Of a stretch of 64,000 bases of DNA, positions 55,322 to 64,000 are shown one piece after another. The position numbers and the translations under genes are program-made. The stretch comes from Ixodes scapularis. Its lineage: Eukaryota; Arthropoda; Arachnida; Ixodida; Ixodidae. Positions within the stretch are counted from its first letter, which is position 1. The number at the start of each line of letters is the position of its first letter. The DNA is taken from positions 34,268,080 to 34,332,079 of the forward strand of contig NW_024609884.1 of assembly GCF_016920785.2 (NCBI RefSeq). Direction: 5' to 3'. Under the pieces are notes generated by a model. It was not told where the DNA came from. It made no database searches and saw only the letters and a list, made by a program, of their open reading frames with translations.

Positions 55322-55604
55322 GGGTGCACTCTGGTCGAGCTTCAACGTGGTTGCCAATTGGGATCTAGTAACGATGATGCAATGCGCAGGCTTTTTCTTC
55401 CAGGCTGTATTGCATTTTTACACGTGCAGCCGCCATTTCGTGGACATGTGGCAAACACCATATTGAGACAGACCACTTCCCCCTTGGTTAAACCCGGAGT
55501 TGAATTTCTTCAACATTACGCCAGCGATGGCTTCCTCGCGCTCGCCTGGCGTTTGGCGGCACCTCTCAAGAGCACGAGCTGATCATTAAAAAAATGGTAG
55601 CTTG

Positions 55605-56125
55605 TTCAACGCTGTCAATGCCATACCTTGTCTCACCTTAACGTGAATTAACCACAAAGGCTGCAAGTTCGATCTCCTTGCATTTGACAGCGCCTAGCTG
55701 CATGAGCGCTCGAGCAGCGGCAGCGCTAGTCAAAGCTACCCTCTCGGGCTTGTAGTCTTTGCGGTTAGTCCATGTTAGGGTGAGACGAAGTATAGCGTAG
55801 TTTAAACATCACGCGAGCGCGTGCTTTTGTTTGAAGTCTTCTTCGCACGAGGGTGTGCGCGAATGAGAACCAAAACGAAGCCACGTGCTCACGCAGCAGT
55901 GCGGAACTCCAGGGAAACTACGCTAGCGTTGACAAGGTCGCACATAAAAGCTGACGCCGAGTATAGAACTTTCTACTCTTCACCTTAATACTACAGAAAT
56001 GGCTGTAAGCGCGAGTTTCTTGCCTTTGACAGCGCCTTGGCTGCGCGAACGGTCGTGCAGTAGGAGCCCCGGATAATATCTCGAGCTTGTAGCCTTTTGT
56101 ATCCCTTGTATGGCGAGACCAAGTA
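55605..56125 (+). repeat. Diverged direct duplication, spacing about 360 bp
   Basis: TTTGACAGCGCCTAGCTGC (55684) recurs as TTTGACAGCGCCTTGGCTGC (56024). Each is followed by CTCGGGCTTGTAG/CTCGAGCTTGTAG and GGTGAGACGAAGTAT/GGCGAGACCAAGTAT, and preceded by CACCTTAA. An old tandem copy. Confidence 0.65.
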
Positions 56126-56420
56126 TTGGTGACGTGCGCGACCAAAAGCATCGATGTGGTCAGCTTTATACGATTGCCCAGACGCTCATTAATTCTGCTG
56201 TCATCGACGGCAGAGCAAGCAATGCCAGACTGTCATCAGCTAAGAGCCCGATGTCTCCAAGCTTCAACCGTGCTTTTTGAACGCACCATGGAACGCAGCC
56301 AGGGCCGCAACTCGTAACGTCCCGGCGAGGCAAAGATCGGGGCATTACGGGCAGGAGCCATAACAGGGCGCCACAGAAATATATCGGGGCTAATAGGCAG
56401 ACCAGAGTGCATGCACACAT
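55860..56420 (+). repeat. Dispersed repeat R3, copy C
   Basis: GGTGACGTGCGCGACCAAAAG (56130), GGCGAGGCAAAGATCGGGGC (56323) and CAGGGCGCCACAGAAATAT (56365) align with copies A and B in the same order. The overlapping minus-strand frames at 56418-56166 are shadows. Confidence 0.6.
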
Positions 56421-57707
56421 CGGTGAGCCTTAAAGTTTAAGCGAGACTTCAGATTCCAGCTTAGCGTCAACGAGCCCGCGCCAGCGTCGACTCGCCACAT
56501 TTTCATTAGCACAAGAATACGAGCTGGCGAATTAAAAATACGGCCAAGCGAAGCCGACCTGCGCCCATCGACGGTGCGTCAGAGTACAAACGACCCTCAT
56601 CGTCGGAAGTGTCGTCCAGGGCGCGACCTCACTCTTACCTCCTCTGTTTCCAGCCATGGCCAGCTGTCTGTGTGCCGGCCGCCGACTTCCAAAGTGCTGA
56701 GAGCGTGACGTGTTTGCTCATTCGCGCCGCGCGGCAGCGCTCTGTTTGCCTAATCTGATAAACGGAACGCTGGGATTTGTGGCGCACCTTATCGCCATCC
56801 CAGGGAGCTTGAGTGGCTTCTGCCCTCGTCTCTCCCTCGGCTCTCGCGACCTTCGCCTTTCCATCCCAGCTCAATCCTCGAGCTAGCAACGCCCGGTCTA
56901 GGCTACAGCTGTTGTTCTTCCAAACAAGGCTCTGGCGGTGAGCCGTCCAGATTCTGCAATTGTTCATTCTTTGGGTCTTTCTTCGTACATGTATTTCTTT
57001 CCTGTAGAGTATCACAACGGCCATAATCAGGGAGTGAAAGAGAACGAGAGTAACTTCTTTCGTAGCTGGTTCGATGCCGGGCGTGCACGCTCGAAGCTGG
57101 CGACATATAATCGATGAAGGCAGAAAGCTCACACGGCAGAAAAGGCAACCGAAACATCTCTATGGGCGTCCCGCATTAACTAGACGGCACCGCCATCATT
57201 GTATGGCAACACCGTCTCCCGCCACGCTTTTGCGCTCTCGGCGCGATAAGAAACCCCTCGTCCCACGGCGCAACGAGTATGATGAAAGCATCAGGCCACT
57301 TCGTCATTCGTTCCATGACAGCTAGGGCCCTCTCTCAACATTTGTTTTCACTATTGGGGCGGTTGTTACATTACCGCAACGCGGCGCAGCTTGTATCATA
57401 GAACTTTAGTGCTGGAAGCCTATACTAGGCATTACTGTGTCCAAAAAAGTTCCTGCGGCCTGGCCCGGTCTAGAATGTCTTGATACACGCCCAGGTTTTT
57501 GCAAGAAGATGTTACTTATAAAACAGTCAGATGCTAATTAGGAACGCGCCAGGGGATACGCCCGCCAACGCTAGCTTTCTACCTTCGGTAATGCTTGGGG
57601 GTTTCGTGAGCACGACCAGCCAAAGCGCAACACCGGCGACGAAAGGCAACGCGCGCGTGCTGGAGGCGGAGCTTGTCTCACATTTTTATTTAATATAAAA
57701 ACTGTAT
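56421..57707. other. Unassigned GC-moderate DNA
   Basis: The longest frame (57132-56635, minus, 165 codons) contains a TPGIEPA peptide, the typical translation of an antisense Pol III B box (GGTTCGATGCC on the plus strand near 57068), so SINE-derived sequence is likely here. No host gene recognised. Confidence 0.35.
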
Positions 57708-58017
57708 TACCGTATTTACCCGAGTAATAGCCGCACTATGTATGAAGAAGGCTCTTGCGTCTGCTTTCCTGCAAAACACATATACACCCAATCATCGCAT
57801 TGCGCATAAATTACATAGCAAATAACAAGATCGCGAACACGATTCTCCATACAAATGCAATCTTCACAGATGGTATCTTCACGTGAAGACGCTATCTCTG
57901 TCCTGTAAACCACTGGAATGTCGAATATGGTGATTGGCAATTCGCGTGCTCCGCGGGAAAGCGAACCCTCAGGTTTCCTTCACAAACAGTGCGGCTATCA
58001 CTCAAGTAAATGCGGTA
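57708..58017. mobile_element. Foldback MITE (57710-58015), TA target
   Basis: CCGTATTTACCCGAGTAATAG and the following GCCGCAC face GTGCGGC and CTCAAGTAAATGCGG at the right. TA flanks both ends (57708-57709, 58016-58017), as for Tc1/mariner. The inner GCGTCTGCTTTCCTGC and GTGATTGGC blocks resemble the FB-1 arms, so the two families may be related. Confidence 0.85.
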
Positions 58018-58069
58018 TCTATGGTCAAATACGACTTTTATTTGACTTTAAAATCTTTTAACCACTTTA

Positions 58070-59775
58070 ACAAAACGTGGGCGGAGTTTACATGCATGCG
58101 ACCATAGCGAATCGAATCGAGATTTGTCGCCTATGATCGGGTAGAAGAGGAATGAAAAAGAACCTCTGAAACGCGTGATTGGTTACCTCTCAATTCGATG
58201 GGCTACGATCGCATCCATGGCGGGGTTTACACTGATGCGACCTAGCGAATCGAATCGATGTTTGCCGCCTCTCATCGGGCAGAAGAGGAATGGAAAGAAA
58301 GACCTGGGACGCTTAATTAGTCACCTCTCGATTAGATGCATTACTGTCGCGTCCATAGCAAGGTTTACACGGAAGCGCCCGTTGCGAATCGAATCGAGAT
58401 TTGCCGCCTATGATCCGGTAGAAAATGAATGGAAAAGAACCTCTGGGGAGCGTGATTGGTCACCTCTCGATTCAATGGGCTACGATCGCATTCATGGCGG
58501 GATCTACATGGATGCGACCGTAGATAATGTAATCGAGATTTGCCGCCTGTTATCGGGTAGAAGAGGAATGGAAAGAAAGACATGGGCGCTTGATTAGTCA
58601 CCTCTCGATTCGATGCACTACGGTCGCATCCATGGCGGGGTTTACACGAATGAGACCTTTGCGAATCGAATCGAGGTTTGCCACCTATGATCGGGCAGAA
58701 GAGGAATGGAAAGGAGGGTCGGGGGCACGTGATTGATCACCTTTCGATTCGACGCAATATGCTCGCATCCATGCCAGGATCTACATAGATGCGACTGTAG
58801 CGAATCGAATCGAGATTTGCGCCTATGATCGGGTAGAAGAGGAATGAAAATCAAGGTCTGGGGGCGCGTGATTGGTCATTTCTCGATTCGATGCATTACG
58901 GTCGCATCCATGGCGGCGTTTACACGGATGCGACCGTAGCGGATCAAATCGAGATTTGCCGCCAATAATCGGGCAGAAGAGGCACGGAAAGGAGATTCGG
59001 GGGCGCGTGATTGGTCACCTCTCGATTTTTTGCGCTACGGTCGCATCGATAGTGAGATCTACATGGACGCGACCATATTGAATCGAATCGTGATATGCTG
59101 TCAATGATCGGGTAGAAGAGGAATGGAAAGGAAGATCTGGAACGCTTGATTAGTCACCTCTCGATTCGATGCACTACGCTGGCATTCATAACGGGGTTTA
59201 CACGAATGTGAATTTAGCAAATTGAATCGAGATTTGCCACCTATGATCGGGTAGAAGAGGAATGAAAAAGAAGATCTGGGGCGCTTGATTAGTCGCCTTT
59301 CGATTCGATGCACTACGCTCGCATCCATGGCGGGGTTTACACACATGCGACCATAGCGAATTGAATCGAGATTTGCATCTTATGATCCGGTAGAAGAGGA
59401 ATAGAAAGGAGGATCGGGGGAGCGTGATTGGTCACCTCTCGATTTGATGCGCTACGGTCGCATCCGTGGCAGGAGCTACATGGATGCGACCGTAGCGAAT
59501 GGAATCGAGATTTGCCGCCTATGATCGGGCAGAAGAGGAATGAAAAGGAAGATCTGGGGCACGTGATTGGTCACCTCTCTATTTGATGTGCTACGGTCGC
59601 ATCCGTGGCAGGAGCTACATTAGATGCGACCGTAGCGAATGGAATCGAGATTTGCCGCCTATGATCGGGCAGAAGAGGAATGGAAAGGAAGATCTGGGGC
59701 GCGTGATTGGTTACCTTTCGATTCGATGCGGTATATGGTGGCATTCATGTAAACCCCGCCGATGTAAACCCCGCG
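58070..59775 (+). repeat. 139-bp satellite array, about 12 units
   Basis: The anchor GAGATTTG (or its variant) occurs at 58119, 58257, 58396, 58535, 58673, 58812, 58951, 59090, 59229, 59368, 59507 and 59647, giving spacings of 138-140 bp. Each unit has AATCGAATCGAG, GCCGCCTATGATCGG, AGAAGAGGAATG, GTGATTGGTCACCTCTCGATT and a pair of inverted copies of TACGGTCGCATCC. Homogeneous length with scattered substitutions indicates a maintained tandem array. No coding function; local frames are by-products. Confidence 0.95.
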
Positions 59776-60068
59776 ATGTGTCCTATATTTCGTTTTGCAT
59801 ATTACACGCGGGCTATAGTCACTGGTAGCTTAAGAAGCGCATGAGGTGACGAGTCCCGTGCATCTCATTGGCGCTCCGCAGCCAATCAGACGAAGCGCTT
59901 CGAACAGGTCAGTGTCTTTCTCGGCTCATCTGTTTGTACTTATTTATATTTATAATATCACCAGTTTAGACGATTCTGGCATCAGCGAACAATTAATAAG
60001 GCTTCCTCCGCTTGTCGGAGGGGTGGCTTTCGATCGGCTCGGGGTATAAACCCTGATTTGACTTCGCC
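59776..60068 (+). promoter_or_regulatory. Leader upstream of LINE ORF1
   Basis: About 290 bp between the satellite and ORF1. It has a perfect 6-bp-stem hairpin (CCTCCG/CGGAGG, 60004-60020) and a TATAAA at 60045-60050, only 19 bp before the ATG. The exact 5' end of the LINE is not determined; candidates lie between 59780 and 60000. Confidence 0.5.
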
Positions 60069-61514
60069 ATGGCTACCGCAACCCCTTCGCTAACGGCAAG
60101 TCAGAAGACCCCAACTGAGCGCTACAGCATGCCTCCTTCAACATGCGGATCCTCTATCGCCGAGCTAGAGAACGACGCCTCCGTCACTAACCTGGCAGAA
60201 GTTAGAGCGCCTGACCACGGACTCCACAAATCTCCACCCAACGCTGAAATGTTAACTAGCGACATGGAAATCGCCGACACCGACCAAGGTGAATGGTACG
60301 ATGCCAAGACATCCAAGAAGCGCAAAAAGAACTCCAGTTCAAGCAAAAGCGGAGACACAGTTACGAACTCGCCTACCACGACATTTGGCCTGACTGTAAT
60401 TTTTGTACCAGCGGTTGAAAACCAGAAAATTACAGCGATCAGCAGTCTAAAACTGTCTGTTGCATTGGAACAGCTGTGTCCCGAATGCATCCACGAGATC
60501 AGGCCCAACAGCAGATTAAATCTGATCGCAGTGGACACTCGAAATGGTCAGACGACCCGTGCGCTCCTTGCCTGCACTCAGATCTGCGGCTTGAAAGTTC
60601 GGGCGTACGAGCCCGTCCCGCGGCACTTCGCAGTAGGAGTGATCAAAGACGTGGACACTTCACTTTCTGATGCCGAAATTGAACACCATATGAGATCACC
60701 AGAAGGCCGAGTGGCGAGAATTCGACGGCTTGGACAAAGTTCCATAGTAAAGATAGCGTTCAGCGAAACAACGTTGCCGAGTTTTGTTTATCTCGGTCAC
60801 GTTCGCCACCCGGTGACGCCGTTCAAGGAACGCCCAATTCAGTGCCGCAAATGTTGTGGATATGGACATCGCGAAGCCAACTGCAAGCGCCCACCTATCT
60901 GCAGTCGCTGTGGAGAAGCCCACGACGGCAACGACACGTGTTCTGGTCAAGAAAAATGCGTGAACTGCAGTCAAGCTCACGCTGCCACGTCCTCTTCCTG
61001 CCCAAAATGGCAGAGAGAAAGTGAGACCCGCAGCTATGCACGCAAACACGCAGTTGACTTTCGCGCCCCAAGGTCCGCCGTCTCACAACAGAGGGAAACA
61101 AAACAAACGGCTGAAATTGAACAACGACCTCTACACTCACAGAACACTATAAATGAGACATCTAACAAGCAGAACCCAAGCGCCCATGGCTATGCTGCAG
61201 CTTTAAAGAAGAATCCACAGAAGCTCATGAAGGGGGCCCCTCCCTCAAATGACCGCAAAACTCAAGTTTTAGAATCCAAGGGAGAAAAGGAAAGGCCGTC
61301 GACGTCAGCGGCTGCCACTCCTGATCCAATGCGGAAGACTACTCCTCCCTCTGACGCTCCGCCAATCAAAGGAAATGCATGGGAGAGCTGGATTCCACTT
61401 CTCAGGAAAGCAGTTCGCATGGCCTACAGCCTATTATCTTCTGTCGACGCCCAATGGGCACGAAACATCATATCATTGCTTAACATGATTCTTCCGCTTA
61501 TGGGAGAATTATAA
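60069..61514 (+). CDS. LINE ORF1 protein with three CCHC knuckles
   Basis: 481 residues; an RNA-binding protein expected to coat LINE RNA and chaperone reverse transcription. The N-terminal 100 residues are Ser/Thr/Lys-rich with a basic KKRKK cluster (83-87) that could be a nuclear localisation signal. About 105-250 probably forms RRM-like folds (inference). Zinc knuckles follow: C259-C262-H267-C272 (CX2CX4HX4C), C278-C281-H285-C291 (CX2CX3HX5C) and C297-C300-H304-C311 (CX2CX3HX6C). A polar tail is followed by a hydrophobic C-terminus (about 430-481). The ATG context CGCCATGG is favourable and it is the first ATG of the frame after the leader. Confidence 0.93.
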   Translation: MATATPSLTASQKTPTERYSMPPSTCGSSIAELENDASVTNLAEVRAPDHGLHKSPPNAEMLTSDMEIADTDQGEWYDAKTSKKRKKNSSSSKSGDTVTNSPTTTFGLTVIFVPAVENQKITAISSLKLSVALEQLCPECIHEIRPNSRLNLIAVDTRNGQTTRALLACTQICGLKVRAYEPVPRHFAVGVIKDVDTSLSDAEIEHHMRSPEGRVARIRRLGQSSIVKIAFSETTLPSFVYLGHVRHPVTPFKERPIQCRKCCGYGHREANCKRPPICSRCGEAHDGNDTCSGQEKCVNCSQAHAATSSSCPKWQRESETRSYARKHAVDFRAPRSAVSQQRETKQTAEIEQRPLHSQNTINETSNKQNPSAHGYAAALKKNPQKLMKGAPPSNDRKTQVLESKGEKERPSTSAAATPDPMRKTTPPSDAPPIKGNAWESWIPLLRKAVRMAYSLLSSVDAQWARNIISLLNMILPLMGEL

Positions 61515-61581
61515 ACGCGGGATGCACCAAGAAGCCGGATAAACGCGTCCGCAATTGGAAATTACTGAACATATTATCAAC

Positions 61582-64000
61582 ATGACCAGCGGTAATTCAG
61601 GAATAACCATATGGCAGTGGAACTGCCGCGGCTTCGCCGGCAAGAAGGCAGTCCTGCAACAGCACATTAAGCACGCAGCGCGCAAACCAGACGTGATTTT
61701 ACTCCAAGAAACGCTCACGGACGCTCCCACCCTAATGGGCTATAGGGAACACGTTTGCACGATAGAGGGAAGGGGATTATGCACGCTCGTCAGGAAGGGC
61801 CTTACGTTCGTCGACCACGAACTTTGCGGCGTTCAAGTAGAACATTCGTTTGTGAAACTCATACCGACCAAACGCAGGAAGCAGAGCATATTCGTTCTAA
61901 ATGTGTACAGCAGCCCGTCCAATCGCCGCCAGAGGTTCCGGGCGCTGCTCCAGAAGGCACTCAAGACCGCCGGGTCCCAGACGCTGATCGCGGGGGGCGA
62001 CTTCAACGCGGCAGAGGCCGCATGGGGTTACGGTTATAACACGGCCAAGGGGAGGAACCTCGCACAAGACACGCAGGAGCTAGACTTCGCGCTCATCACG
62101 GACCCGGCGCACCCGACGAGACTGGGCAACTCGGCCACCAGGGACACGACCCCGGATCTGACGTTCGTCAGAAACGCGGGGACAGCGAACGTTACGTGGA
62201 GCAACACGACGGTTGACTTGGGCAGCGACCACGCGATCATCGAGATACACGTCCCAACACCGGACAGAATGCAAGGCAGCAAGCGCACCTTTACGTGGAC
62301 GGATTGGGAGGACTTCAGAAAGCAACGCGACCGACAACAACACGAAGCAGAAGAGATCACGGACATCGAAGCGTGGTCCCGCGAGTTAGTCGAGGACGCC
62401 AAAGCGTCGACCAAGACGATCGAGACCGACGTCGACACCGACAAGATGGACAGCCGCCTGGCGCACCTCATTGAGGCGAAGAATTCGATTCTGGCCAGAT
62501 GGACGAAACAGAGACTCAACCGGAGACTCAGAAAAAAGGTTGCGGAGCTCAATCGCAGCATCGAGGAGCACTGCCGCACGCTCAACCGCCAGCAGTGGGA
62601 TGAGATGTGCAACGCGGTGGACGGCCAACTACACAACGGCAAAGCGTGGAGCCTACTAAAGCATCTGCTGGACGCAACAGACACCAAGTCTCACCAGAGG
62701 GACCATCTCGCACGCCTGATACACAAGGAGATCGGGGAAAGCGGGAAAGATGTGGTGGCTGCCCGCCTGCGAGCGAAATACCTTCCGGAGACCCCGACCG
62801 CGCAGCACGGCCCGTACAAGGGCGAGCCCAATGAAGAATTAGACAGAGACTTCAACGTGGAAGAGATCAGAACAGCACTGCACGAACTCAACAGCAGGTC
62901 GGCACCGGGCCCCGACGGGGTGTCGAACCGCGCCCTAAAGAATCTCGATGACCGCTCAATGGAACAGCTGACAGACTACATCAACACCTGCTGGCGGCGA
63001 GGCAGCCTCCCGCGCCAGTGGAAGACCGCGAAGATGATCCTAATACCAAAACCCGGCAAACCACCGAGCCTCGACAACCTCCGCCCCATATCGCTGACAT
63101 CGTGCGTCGGTAAAGTCATGGAGCACGCACTGCTCAACCGTTGGCAAGTGTACCTGGAACAAAAAGGGATCTACCCACCGTCCCTCATAGGCTTCCGCCA
63201 AAACCTCGGCACGCACGACGCCATGTTACAATTAAAACACCAAGTGCTGGATAACAAGACCAGGGGAACTAGGGCGATCCTCGGACTCGACCTAGAAAGC
63301 GCTTTCGACAAGGTCGTTCACTCGGCGATTCTGCGACAAATTTCACAACGAAACCTCGGCCTGCGCACTTACAACTATGTGAAAGACTTCCTGACGGACA
63401 GACGCGCCGTACTAGTGGCAAAAGATCTCCAGCTGGAAGAGCAAACGTTGGGCAGCGCCGGCACCCCGCAGGGCTCGGTCATCTCGCCCACACGTTTCAA
63501 CCTGGTCATGATCGGGGTGGCTGAGAAGCTGCAAGACATCGAAGACGTCCGGCACACCATATACGCTGACGACATCACTCTCTGGGTGCACAGAGGCAGC
63601 GACGGTCATATCGAGTCGACGCTGCAGTCAGCAATTGACGCAATAGAGGCCCATCTTCAAGGCACGGGCCTGCGGTGCTCGCCCAAGAACTCAGAACTCC
63701 TGCTCTACCGTCCCGCACAACGGGGCGAACTTAAAGCCCGAAAAAACTGTGAGGAAATCAGTCTACGCACGAGCGATGGCACGACCATCCCGACAGTCCC
63801 CAAAATCAGAGTCCTCGGCATGATAATCGAAGCCACGGGTCACAACGGCGGAACCATCACCAGACTAGTACACAAGACGTCCAACGCCACGAGACTCCTC
63901 AAGAGAATCACCAACAGAAGGAGCGGAATGAGGGAGGAGAACCTCACGCGACTCATCCACTCGTTCGTCATCTGCCATATCGCTTACGTTGCGGCCTTTC
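61582..64000 (+). CDS. LINE ORF2: APE endonuclease and reverse transcriptase (3' end outside window)
   Basis: Open for 806 codons to the window edge. The protein nicks target DNA and primes reverse transcription from the nick. The endonuclease at residues about 8-220 has WQWNCRG, LQET (E43), GGDFNAAEAAWG (D140) and GSDHAI (D216-H217). The RT has SAPGPDGVSN, DNLRPISLTSC, motif A LGLDLESAFD (D570), motif B GTPQGS (627-632) and motif C YADD (661-664). All these motifs are in one frame (checked by position), so the catalytic set is intact. It starts 67 bp after the ORF1 stop with its own ATG; translation by reinitiation or bypass is possible. Any RNase H or C-terminal zinc finger would lie beyond the window. 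A 217-codon frame on the opposite strand (62687-62034) is a shadow. Confidence 0.93.
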   Translation, partial: MTSGNSGITIWQWNCRGFAGKKAVLQQHIKHAARKPDVILLQETLTDAPTLMGYREHVCTIEGRGLCTLVRKGLTFVDHELCGVQVEHSFVKLIPTKRRKQSIFVLNVYSSPSNRRQRFRALLQKALKTAGSQTLIAGGDFNAAEAAWGYGYNTAKGRNLAQDTQELDFALITDPAHPTRLGNSATRDTTPDLTFVRNAGTANVTWSNTTVDLGSDHAIIEIHVPTPDRMQGSKRTFTWTDWEDFRKQRDRQQHEAEEITDIEAWSRELVEDAKASTKTIETDVDTDKMDSRLAHLIEAKNSILARWTKQRLNRRLRKKVAELNRSIEEHCRTLNRQQWDEMCNAVDGQLHNGKAWSLLKHLLDATDTKSHQRDHLARLIHKEIGESGKDVVAARLRAKYLPETPTAQHGPYKGEPNEELDRDFNVEEIRTALHELNSRSAPGPDGVSNRALKNLDDRSMEQLTDYINTCWRRGSLPRQWKTAKMILIPKPGKPPSLDNLRPISLTSCVGKVMEHALLNRWQVYLEQKGIYPPSLIGFRQNLGTHDAMLQLKHQVLDNKTRGTRAILGLDLESAFDKVVHSAILRQISQRNLGLRTYNYVKDFLTDRRAVLVAKDLQLEEQTLGSAGTPQGSVISPTRFNLVMIGVAEKLQDIEDVRHTIYADDITLWVHRGSDGHIESTLQSAIDAIEAHLQGTGLRCSPKNSELLLYRPAQRGELKARKNCEEISLRTSDGTTIPTVPKIRVLGMIIEATGHNGGTITRLVHKTSNATRLLKRITNRRSGMREENLTRLIHSFVICHIAYVAAF

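Larger units (their letters stand above)
59780..64000 (+). mobile_element. Two-ORF LINE, intact as far as visible, runs off the window
   Basis: ORF1 with three zinc knuckles, a 67-bp spacer and ORF2 with APE endonuclease and RT, in the order of I/Jockey-type LINEs. Neither ORF has a stop or frameshift within the window. Different in sequence from the LINE at 5.2-9.6 kb (GTPQGS and YADD here; NGVPQGG there). The 3' end, tail and target duplication lie outside the window. Confidence 0.88.

Noticed and set aside
56635..57132. 165-codon minus-strand ORF as a host gene
   Set aside because: Contains TPGIEPA, the translation of an antisense Pol III B box, which points to SINE-derived sequence; no domain otherwise.
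58070..59775. CRISPR array
   Set aside because: Units are contiguous 138-140-bp repeats without unique spacers, in a eukaryotic context.
58175..59828. ORFs of 69-140 codons in the satellite
   Set aside because: Frames are periodic by-products of the 139-bp repeat.
60122..60538. 138-codon minus-strand ORF
   Set aside because: Antisense shadow of the LINE ORF1 N-terminal region.
62034..62687. 217-codon minus-strand ORF
   Set aside because: Antisense shadow of LINE ORF2, whose endonuclease and linker motifs are clear on the plus strand.

Overview
The window looks like repeat-dense nuclear DNA from an arthropod, most probably a hard (ixodid) tick. The evidence is a tRNA-derived SINE with a conserved 'GGCACATAAAACCCC' tail, I-like non-LTR retrotransposons with two ORFs and an (AATCC)n tail, Penelope-like elements with a GIY-YIG domain, and many CpG-rich foldback MITEs. 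There is no operon structure, no Shine-Dalgarno pattern, no rRNA and no convincing tRNA gene. I could not identify a single host protein-coding exon; every protein family I recognise belongs to a transposable element. The species assignment is inference.

Layout. 0-5 kb: a poly-G tract, a GT-rich microsatellite, a foldback MITE, a SINE and two copies of a dispersed repeat. 5.2-9.6 kb: a minus-strand two-ORF LINE with a 10-bp target-site duplication, inserted inside an older palindromic MITE. Its ORF1 is open. Its ORF2 has nonsense codons and frameshifts, and has lost RT motif C and everything up to the C-terminal zinc finger. 9.7-24 kb: mostly AT-rich unassigned DNA with palindromic elements (an 814-bp foldback at 19.5 kb), a CRE-rich patch near 13 kb, a Penelope fragment near 20.6 kb and an LTR-like block near 23.1 kb.

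24.8-32.3 kb: two nearly identical 1.94-kb hAT elements in opposite orientation, each with its own perfect 8-bp TSD. Each carries the same tRNA-related repeat and an open frame for the hAT C-terminal dimerisation domain. 36.0-39.0 kb: two Penelope-like copies joined head to head; the longer one is interrupted by the 3' end of another LINE just after the catalytic YADD. 40.7-58.0 kb: a succession of MITEs with readable target duplications (TA, TAA, TTAA), tandem duplications and a further Penelope fragment.

58.07-59.78 kb: a satellite of about twelve 139-bp units, each with internal inverted repeats. 59.8-64.0 kb (running off the edge): a plus-strand LINE with intact ORF1 (481 aa) and an ORF2 open for at least 806 codons, with endonuclease and RT motifs intact. 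It is the best candidate here for a recently active element.

Working together. The only functional units inferable are the element-encoded ones: ORF1 RNA-binding protein plus ORF2 endonuclease/RT for the LINEs; RT plus GIY-YIG nuclease for the Penelope elements; a SINE that may borrow LINE machinery; and MITEs that need transposases not encoded in this window. Nested insertions give a partial relative chronology. All family assignments come from motif recognition by eye, without database searches.
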